Shown: piece by piece, positions 58,764 through 64,000 of the stretch
How positions within the stretch are numbered: position 1 is the stretch's first letter
Layout: every line of letters starts with the position of its first letter
Assembly: GCF_006717075.1 (NCBI RefSeq)
Contig: NZ_VFQC01000001.1
Coordinates: forward strand, 3,705,501-3,769,500
DNA from: Haloactinospora alba
GTDB lineage: Bacteria > Actinomycetota > Actinomycetes > Streptosporangiales > Streptosporangiaceae
DNA: 64,000 bases
Direction of reading: 5' to 3'
Translations under genes and position numbers: made by a program
The notes under the pieces: model-generated
Told to the model about the DNA's origin: nothing
What the model saw: the letters and a program-made list of their open reading frames with translations, nothing else
Databases searched by the model: none

Positions 58764-59555
58764 TCAGTTTTCCGTCGGCGCGACGTCCACCGCCGTGCGG
58801 TCACGCAGCTCGGCGAGCAGCTCGGGGTCGACGCCGTCGTCGACGATGACGCGGTCGTAGGACTCGACGGACGCGAGGTGGTGCAGCGCGGTGCGCGGCA
58901 TCTTGCTGGAGTCCATGAGCAGCACCTTGGTCGCGGCGGCGGCGAGCATCGCCCGCTTGACCACGACGATCTCCTGCTCCTGGTGGTAGGTCATCGCCGC
59001 GGTCATGGCGGAGGTGCTGATGAAGGCGGTGTCGACGCTGATCGAGGAGATGGCCTCGGTGCAGGGCAGGCCGTTGAAGGAATCGTGGGTGCGCGAGTAG
59101 TCGCCGCCCAGCGCTATCAGCCGGACGTCCTTCATGGTGCGCAGCTCGTCGATGGTGCGGCGGTAGTTGGTGACCGCGGTCAGCGGCGACAACGGCTCCA
59201 GCAGCGCGGCGAGCTGCAGCGCGGTGGTGGAGTCGTCGAGCATGATCGAGCCGCCCGGTTCCACGTGCTCCACGGCGCGGGAGGCGATCGCGCGCTTCTG
59301 CTCGACGCGCGCGTTCAGGCGGTACTCGGCGTCGCTCTCGAAGACCGTGGAGGGCTGGGCGGACACCCCGCCGCGGAACTTGCGCAGCAGGCCGCGCCGC
59401 GCGAGCTCGTCGAGGTCGCGGTGCACGGTCATCACACTGACGCCGGTGAGCTCGGCCAGCTCCACGGCCGTGGCCGACCCCTGGCTGGCGACGAACTCGG
59501 CGATGGCCTGCTGGCGGGCTTCCTGGGGACGGGCATCACCGCGTCGGGTACTCAT
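58764..59555 (-). CDS. DeoR-family sugar regulator
   Basis: A 263-residue DeoR protein. The helix-turn-helix is IAEFVASQGSATAVELAELTGVSVMTVHRDLDELARRGLLRKFRGG, residues about 18-63. The sensor domain has IMLDDSTTALQLAALL near 105, DVRLIALGGDYSRTHDSFNG near 145 and VLLMDSSKMPRTALHHLASV near 212, the phosphosugar-binding type. These proteins repress sugar or polyol operons until a phosphorylated intermediate binds. ATG 59555 was preferred; a longer upstream frame lacks a ribosome site. It lies between the permease and catabolic operons and is flanked by the two GTTAAnTTAAC palindromes, its likely operators. Confidence 0.9.
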   Translation of the reverse strand: MSTRRGDARPQEARQQAIAEFVASQGSATAVELAELTGVSVMTVHRDLDELARRGLLRKFRGGVSAQPSTVFESDAEYRLNARVEQKRAIASRAVEHVEPGGSIMLDDSTTALQLAALLEPLSPLTAVTNYRRTIDELRTMKDVRLIALGGDYSRTHDSFNGLPCTEAISSISVDTAFISTSAMTAAMTYHQEQEIVVVKRAMLAAAATKVLLMDSSKMPRTALHHLASVESYDRVIVDDGVDPELLAELRDRTAVDVAPTEN

Positions 59556-59698
59556 GAGACCACTGTCCTCGAACTCCGGATCGCTGGTTGACGGGCGGGC
59601 CGCCTCACGCGGCGGCTGGCACTGCCCGTCAGACGGTATCGGAGCCGCCCCGCGCCGTTGGGGATAACACTGGGGCATGGATAAATCACGCGTCCAAT

Positions 59699-59709
59699 GT
59701 TAATTTAAC
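59699..59709. promoter_or_regulatory. DeoR-type operator, catabolic operon copy
   Basis: GTTAATTTAAC, matching the permease copy at 58739-58749 in all but the central base, 36 bp before the HAD gene ATG and 144 bp from the DeoR start. Confidence 0.65.
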
Positions 59710-59744
59710 GCCATTGATGTCATGAAGGTGGATGAGAGGACGCG

Positions 59745-60440
59745 ATGAGCAACACACTCCACGCGGTGGTGTTCGACCTCGACGGCGTGCTGGTCGAGAG
59801 CGACCACCTGTGGGAAGAGATGTGGTCCGACTACGCCGCGCGCCACGGCGCGCGGTGGAGCTCCGAGGACACCGCGACCGTCCAGGGCATGAGCTCCCGC
59901 GAGTGGGCGCGCTACCTCAACCGGCTCTCGGGCGCCGCGGAGTCCGACACCGGCACCGAACACGCGGTCGTCGACGGCATGGTCGCGGCCTTCGACCAGG
60001 GACGCGTCGAACTGCTCGACGGCGCGCGGGAGAGCGTGGCGGCCGTCAGCGCCCGGGTGCCGGTCGCCCTCGCCTCCTCCGCACCGCGCCGGCTCATCGA
60101 CGCCGTGCTGCGCGGGCACGGCCTCGCCGACCACTTCACCGCGACCGTCTCCAGCGCCGAGGTCGCCCGCGGCAAACCCCACCCCGACGTCTACCTGGAG
60201 GCGGTCGCGCGGCTCGGCTTCCACGGCGGCGACTGCGCCGCCGTGGAGGACTCCTCCAACGGCATGCGGGCCGCCCACGCCGCCGGTATGACGGTGGTCG
60301 CGCTGCCGAATCCCGCCCCCGGCTACCGTCCGGCCCCCGACGCGCTGGCGCTGGCCGCGGAGGAGGCCCGCGACCTCGCCGATGTCCGCGAACGGCTGCT
60401 GCGGCTCCTCGGCCGCCCCGCCACCCAGGGGAGCAACTGA
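59745..60440 (+). CDS. HAD-family (IA) phosphatase
   Basis: A 231-residue HAD hydrolase of the beta-phosphoglucomutase/phosphatase type. Motif I is VVFDLDGVLVESD near residues 9-21 with the nucleophile Asp, motif II VALASSAPRRL near 107, motif III Lys in ARGKPHPDVYL near 147, and motif IV AVEDSSNGMRAA near 168. Such enzymes dephosphorylate or isomerise sugar phosphates in the cytoplasm. It is first in the plus-strand operon; its stop overlaps the ATG of the kinase gene (TGATG). It may remove toxic phosphorylated intermediates or act on a sugar phosphate of the polyol pathway. Confidence 0.88.
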   Translation: MSNTLHAVVFDLDGVLVESDHLWEEMWSDYAARHGARWSSEDTATVQGMSSREWARYLNRLSGAAESDTGTEHAVVDGMVAAFDQGRVELLDGARESVAAVSARVPVALASSAPRRLIDAVLRGHGLADHFTATVSSAEVARGKPHPDVYLEAVARLGFHGGDCAAVEDSSNGMRAAHAAGMTVVALPNPAPGYRPAPDALALAAEEARDLADVRERLLRLLGRPATQGSN

Positions 60441-62218
60441 TGTCCGAGGCCACCGACGCCACCACCTTCACGTCCTCCTGGGTGGAGGGCCTGGTCAGCT
60501 CCTACTCCCGTCTGGTCGCGCCCGTGCCCGACGCGTACGGCGTGATGAGCGCCCGCTCCCCCGAACCGGGCCGGGTCAGCGTCGTCATCGGCGGAGGCTG
60601 CGGCCACTACCCCGCCTTCGCGGGCCTGGTGGGTCCGGGGCTCGCCGACGCGGCCGTCATCGGCGACGTGTTCACCAGCCCCAGCGCCGAACAGGTCCAC
60701 CGCACCGCGCGCGCCGTGGACGGCGGTGCCGGAGTGCTGTTCGGCTTCGGCAACTACGCCGGCGACGTGATGCACTTCGGCCTCGCCGCGCGGCGGCTCG
60801 CCGCCGAGGGCGTCGACTCCCGGACCACCCTGGTCACCGACGACGTCGCCAGCGGCCCCGCCCACGACACCGCCACGCGCCGCGGCGTCGCCGGCGGGTT
60901 CCTCGTCTACCGGATCGCCGCCGCCGCGGCCGCCCGCGGCTACGACCTGGACGGTGTCGCCCGGGTGGCGGAGCGCGCCAACGCGATGACCCGCACCTTC
61001 GGCGCGGCCTTCGACGGCTGCGCCCTGCCCGGCCAGCGGGAGCCGCTGTTCACCGTGCCGGCGGGCACCATGGAGCTGGGTCTGGGCATCCACGGGGAGG
61101 CCGGACTGCGCCGCGTCCCCGCCCAGGACCCCACCGGACTGGCCGACACGCTGGTCGACACCCTGCTGCCCGAACTGCCCGCCGGCACGAGCGGCCGCAC
61201 GGCGGTGCTGCTCAACGGGCTGGGCCGGACCCCCTACGAGGACCTGTTCATCTGCTACCGCCAGGTGCACCGCCGGCTGGCCGGCGCCGGCCTCACCCCG
61301 CACCGCCCCGAGGTGGGCGAGTTCGTCACCTCCCTGGACATGGCCGGGCTGTCGCTGTCACTGCTGGTTCTGGACGACGAGCTCGCCGACCTCTACGACG
61401 AGCCGTGCCAGAGCCCCGCCTACACTCTCGCCCCGCAGGCGGCCGCCGCTCCCCCGCCGACCGACGCCGTGCCCGGGCCACGCCCCGCGCACCGTCCCGG
61501 CACGACCACCACACCGCACACCGGCGACGGGGCGGCGGGCGGCGTCGCGGCCGAGGCGCTGGCGGCGGCGCTGGCCGCCGTCGAGGCCCGGGAACAGGAG
61601 CTGGGCCGGCTCGACGCCGTCGCCGCGGACGGCGACCACGGCCGGGGCATGGTGCGCGGGCTGCGCGCGGCCGTCACCGCCGCCCAGGGGGCCCAGCCCG
61701 GGGACACCGCCGCGGCGGTCGGCCAAGCGCTGCTGCTGTCCGGTACGGCACTGGCCGACGCGGCCGGCGGCGCCTCGGGCGCGCTCTACGGCCTGCTGCT
61801 CACCGAGATCGGCGGCGGGATCCTGGACGCCGGGGACGCGCCGGTCACCACGGAGCTGCTCGCCCCGGCCGTGGACGCCGCGTTCCACGCCGTGGGAGAG
61901 CTCGGCGGCGGCGCCGTCGGAGAGAAGACCATGCTCGACGCGCTCGCGCCCTTCCGGGACGTACTGCTCGGCCACGCGGACGCCGGCACGCCGCTGGCCA
62001 CCGCCTGGGCCGAGGCGGCGCGGTCGGCCACCTCCGCCGCCCGCGCCACCGCCGACATCCCCGCCAAACGCGGACGCGCCGCCCGCTTGGGCGAACGCGG
62101 CCAGGGCCACGCCGACCCCGGCGCCACTTCGCTGGCGCTGATGGCTTCCGCCGTGGCCGGTGTGCTCAACGACCACTGCCCCGCCACCGGTTCCGCACCC
62201 GTCCCCGAAAGTCGGTGA
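60440..62218 (+). CDS. DhaK-DhaL fusion kinase, erythrulose/dihydroxyacetone type
   Basis: A 592-residue ATP-dependent dihydroxyacetone-kinase-family enzyme. The N-terminal DhaK domain has IGGGCGHYPAFAGLVGPGLADAA near residues 51-73. His218 in LGLGIHGEAGLRR is the residue that binds the substrate covalently. A flexible Pro/Thr-rich linker near 340-370 leads to the DhaL nucleotide domain with AVAADGDHGRGMVRG near 393 and GGASGALYG near 440. Single-chain DhaKL enzymes in actinomycetes include D- and L-erythrulose kinases of tetritol breakdown. The RpiB-type isomerase just downstream fits that role well. Dihydroxyacetone is the main alternative. Confidence 0.88.
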   Translation: MSEATDATTFTSSWVEGLVSSYSRLVAPVPDAYGVMSARSPEPGRVSVVIGGGCGHYPAFAGLVGPGLADAAVIGDVFTSPSAEQVHRTARAVDGGAGVLFGFGNYAGDVMHFGLAARRLAAEGVDSRTTLVTDDVASGPAHDTATRRGVAGGFLVYRIAAAAAARGYDLDGVARVAERANAMTRTFGAAFDGCALPGQREPLFTVPAGTMELGLGIHGEAGLRRVPAQDPTGLADTLVDTLLPELPAGTSGRTAVLLNGLGRTPYEDLFICYRQVHRRLAGAGLTPHRPEVGEFVTSLDMAGLSLSLLVLDDELADLYDEPCQSPAYTLAPQAAAAPPPTDAVPGPRPAHRPGTTTTPHTGDGAAGGVAAEALAAALAAVEAREQELGRLDAVAADGDHGRGMVRGLRAAVTAAQGAQPGDTAAAVGQALLLSGTALADAAGGASGALYGLLLTEIGGGILDAGDAPVTTELLAPAVDAAFHAVGELGGGAVGEKTMLDALAPFRDVLLGHADAGTPLATAWAEAARSATSAARATADIPAKRGRAARLGERGQGHADPGATSLALMASAVAGVLNDHCPATGSAPVPESR

Positions 62219-62222
62219 ACAC

Positions 62223-62675
62223 ATGAGGATCGCCGTCGCCGCCGACAGCGCCGGAGTGGCGCTGAAGAACGAACTCCGCGACCTGCTGCGCGAGGACACG
62301 CGCACCACCGAGGTCCGCGACCTCGGCGTCCCCGACGCCGACGACGACCGCGCCTACCCCCTGCTGGGGATCGCGGCCGCCGAGGCGGTCGCCGCGGGCG
62401 AGGTCGAACGCGCCGTGCTGGTGTGCGGCACCGGCATCGGTATGTGCGTCTCGGCCAACAAGGTCCCCGGGGTGCGCGCCACGGTCGCCCACGACTCCTA
62501 CTCCGCCGAACGGTCGGTGAAGTCCAACGACTGCCAGGTGCTCACCATGGGAGCGCGGGTCCTCGGCCCCGAACTGGCGAAACGGATCGTCACCGAGTGG
62601 GTCGGGCACAGCTTCGACCCCCGCTCGGCCAGCGCCGCCAAGGTCGCCCGCATCAGCGAGTACGAACAGGCCTGA
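62223..62675 (+). CDS. RpiB/LacAB-family sugar-phosphate isomerase
   Basis: A 150-residue RpiB-type isomerase. RIAVAADSAGVALKNEL near residues 2-18 is the N-terminal motif, VLVCGTGIGMCVSANKVPGVRAT near 66-88 holds the catalytic Cys and anion-binding turn, and HDSYSAERSVKSNDCQVLTMGARVLG near 91-116 the conserved base region. Family members interconvert ribose/ribulose 5-phosphate or tetrose phosphates such as D-erythrulose 4-phosphate and erythrose 4-phosphate. It lies 4 bp after the DhaK-DhaL kinase gene, so it most likely acts on that kinase's product. ATG 62223 was chosen over an upstream in-frame start inside the kinase gene. Confidence 0.9.
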   Translation: MRIAVAADSAGVALKNELRDLLREDTRTTEVRDLGVPDADDDRAYPLLGIAAAEAVAAGEVERAVLVCGTGIGMCVSANKVPGVRATVAHDSYSAERSVKSNDCQVLTMGARVLGPELAKRIVTEWVGHSFDPRSASAAKVARISEYEQA

Positions 62676-62758
62676 ACCACACGGCACTGCCTCCTCCGAG
62701 AACCCGGACAACCCCCCGGCAGGGGCTTGGATAGACGCGAACGTGAACAGGAGCCGAC

Positions 62759-63811
62759 ATGCGCGTACTGGCCGCGGGCGACCACTTCGTCAGCCCTGAC
62801 CTGATGGCGACCGCCCTGGAGGAGGAGGTCCGAGCCGACCACCTGCCGCCGCCGGAGACCACCCGGCTGCGGCTGCCCTGGCCCGTCGAGCCGTTCGGCC
62901 CCGTCGGCGGGGTCGAGGAGGCCAGCGGCACCGAGGAGGAGGTCATCGAACAGCTGCGCGGCGCCGAGGTCTGTATGACTCAGATGGCCCCGGTGACCGC
63001 GACCGTCCTGGAGGACTGCCCCGACCTGCGCCTGGTGTCGGTGTGCCGGGGCGGTCCCGTCAACGTCGACCTGAAGGCGGCCACCCGCGCCGGCGTCGCG
63101 GTCACCTACGCGCCCGGCCGCAACGCCACCGCGGCCGCCGAGTACGCCATCGCGATGATCCTCGCCGCCCTGCGCCGGGTTCCCGGCGCCGACGCCGAAC
63201 TGCACGCGGGCCGCTGGCGCGGCGACTACTACGCCTACGACCAGGCCGGGGTCGAGCTGCGCGGCACCACGGTCGGGTTGGTCGGCTACGGCGCCATCGG
63301 GCGGATGGTCGCCCGCATCCTGCGCGCCTTCGACGCCGACGTTCTCGTCAGCGACCCTTACACCGAGGCGTCCACCGCCGCCGAGGACGGGGTGCGCCTC
63401 GTCGAACTGGAGGAGCTGCTGTCCCGGTGCACCGTGGTCAGCCTGCACGCCCGGCTGACCGAGCAGACCCGCAACCTGATCAGCGCGCAGCGCCTCGCGC
63501 TGCTGCCGCGCGGCGCGGTGCTGGTGAACACGGCACGGGGCGGCCTGCTCGACCACGAACCCCTGCCGGAGGCGCTGCGCAGCGGGCGCCTGGGCGCGCT
63601 CGCGCTGGACGTCCACGACGTCGAGCCGCCGCCCGACGACTGGCCGCTGCGCGGCCTGCCCAACGTGGTGACCACCCCGCACCTGGCGGGGGCCACCCGC
63701 CAGACCGCCGAACGCGCCGCGCGTATCGTCGCCGCGGAGGTGGGGCGCTACCAGCGCGGCGAACAGCCCCGCCACCTGGCCAACCCCGAGGTGCGGGAGG
63801 TGCGCGCATGA
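62759..63811 (+). CDS. D-isomer-specific 2-hydroxyacid dehydrogenase
   Basis: A 350-residue NAD-dependent enzyme. The Rossmann motif is TVGLVGYGAIGRMVARIL near residues 173-190. Catalytic Arg is in VCRGGPVNVDLKAA near 95 or the later NTARGGLLDH near 262, the Glu in the DVHDVEPPP segment near 283 and the His in TTPHLAGATRQT near 305. The order matches phosphoglycerate-dehydrogenase-like proteins seen in sugar-acid and polyol operons. It oxidises or reduces a 2-hydroxy/2-keto acid, here possibly a four-carbon acid or its phosphate. ATG 62759 has AGGAG. It is coupled to the next kinase gene by an ATGA overlap. Confidence 0.87.
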   Translation: MRVLAAGDHFVSPDLMATALEEEVRADHLPPPETTRLRLPWPVEPFGPVGGVEEASGTEEEVIEQLRGAEVCMTQMAPVTATVLEDCPDLRLVSVCRGGPVNVDLKAATRAGVAVTYAPGRNATAAAEYAIAMILAALRRVPGADAELHAGRWRGDYYAYDQAGVELRGTTVGLVGYGAIGRMVARILRAFDADVLVSDPYTEASTAAEDGVRLVELEELLSRCTVVSLHARLTEQTRNLISAQRLALLPRGAVLVNTARGGLLDHEPLPEALRSGRLGALALDVHDVEPPPDDWPLRGLPNVVTTPHLAGATRQTAERAARIVAAEVGRYQRGEQPRHLANPEVREVRA

Positions 63812-64000
63812 TCATCGGCGTCGACGTGGGCACGACGGTGACCAAGGCCGCCGTCTTCGACCGCGACGGCCGCGCGCTCGCCGAGGCCGACGAGCCCACC
63901 ACCCTCCACCGCCCGGGCGGCGCCCGGGTCGAACAGGACCTGGACGAGGTGCTGGCCACCGTCTCCTCGGTGGTGCGCAGAGTCGCGGCGACCCAGGCGG
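63808..64000 (+). CDS. FGGY-family carbohydrate kinase (3' end outside window)
   Basis: The first 64 codons of a gene that runs off the right edge. MIIGVDVGTTVTKAAVFDRDG is the N-terminal phosphate-1 motif of the FGGY/ASKHA kinases (xylulose, glycerol, gluconate and erythritol kinases). EQDLDEVLATVSSVVRRV follows as the usual helix. The ATG overlaps the dehydrogenase stop codon, so it belongs to the polyol operon. It would phosphorylate a polyol or ketose with ATP; which one cannot be told from this fragment. Confidence 0.85.
   Translation, partial: MIIGVDVGTTVTKAAVFDRDGRALAEADEPTTLHRPGGARVEQDLDEVLATVSSVVRRVAATQA

Noticed and set aside
1-64000. CRISPR arrays, tRNA or rRNA genes, phage structural genes
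   Set aside because: No regularly spaced repeats, no cloverleaf or rRNA-like sequence and no phage proteins were seen on either strand.

Overview
The window reads as chromosomal DNA of a high-GC filamentous actinomycete. The signs are very high GC, frequent GTG starts, a perfect DasR-type operator, a BldC-like protein, an XRE/DUF5753 regulator and a PF04672 methyltransferase. The gene mix would suit a Streptosporangiales/Nocardiopsis-like organism, but that is inference. I see no rRNA, tRNA, CRISPR array or replication origin.

Layout. 1-1.8 kb: cut XRE/DUF5753 regulator and three small genes. 2.1-2.9 kb: chitin-active AA10 monooxygenase behind a promoter that overlaps a DasR site. 3-6.6 kb: ABC exporter with a MerR-type promoter, HD protein, and a toxin-antitoxin pair whose toxin is frameshifted. 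6.7-11.9 kb: secreted protein, nitrilase/permease/GntR unit, macrolide-type glycosyltransferase. 11.9-19.1 kb: two divergent operons (sodium symporter, RidA, D-serine-dehydratase-like enzyme, deacetylase-type amidohydrolase; then KDG kinase, IclR regulator, KDPG aldolase). Together they could take an N-acetylated sugar acid to pyruvate and glyceraldehyde 3-phosphate. 19.3-25.2 kb: frameshifted serine hydrolase, DUF418 protein, a secreted GH25 lysozyme gene split by a complete 1,299-bp ISAs1-family element, and a GNAT. 25.2-39.9 kb: MscS channel, polysaccharide-type ABC exporter with TetR, GntR/VOC/SDR unit, methyltransferase, MOSC, MarR/DoxX pair, cupin, and a LacI-linked NCS2 permease/amidohydrolase/TauE operon interrupted by a 168-bp inverted-repeat element.

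40.4-54.5 kb is the most unusual part: an orphan biosynthetic locus with A/C-rich leaders and a near-consensus promoter. It holds a damaged SDR, an acetolactate-synthase-like enzyme fused to an ACT-like domain, a zinc alcohol dehydrogenase, a KAS III homologue whose active-site Cys is replaced, a cysteine desulfurase fused to a methyltransferase, an XRE regulator, and a compact operon for thioester reductase, acyltransferase, ACP, KAS III and ketoreductase. I do not recognise the product.

55-64 kb: damaged SnoaL-like gene, MerR/MFS pair, then a DeoR-controlled polyol catabolic cluster (polyol permease, HAD phosphatase, DhaK-DhaL kinase, RpiB-type isomerase, 2-hydroxyacid dehydrogenase, cut FGGY kinase).

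Five genes carry six single-base frameshifts, several in or beside homopolymers. Either the assembly has indel errors or several accessory genes are decaying; reads would decide.
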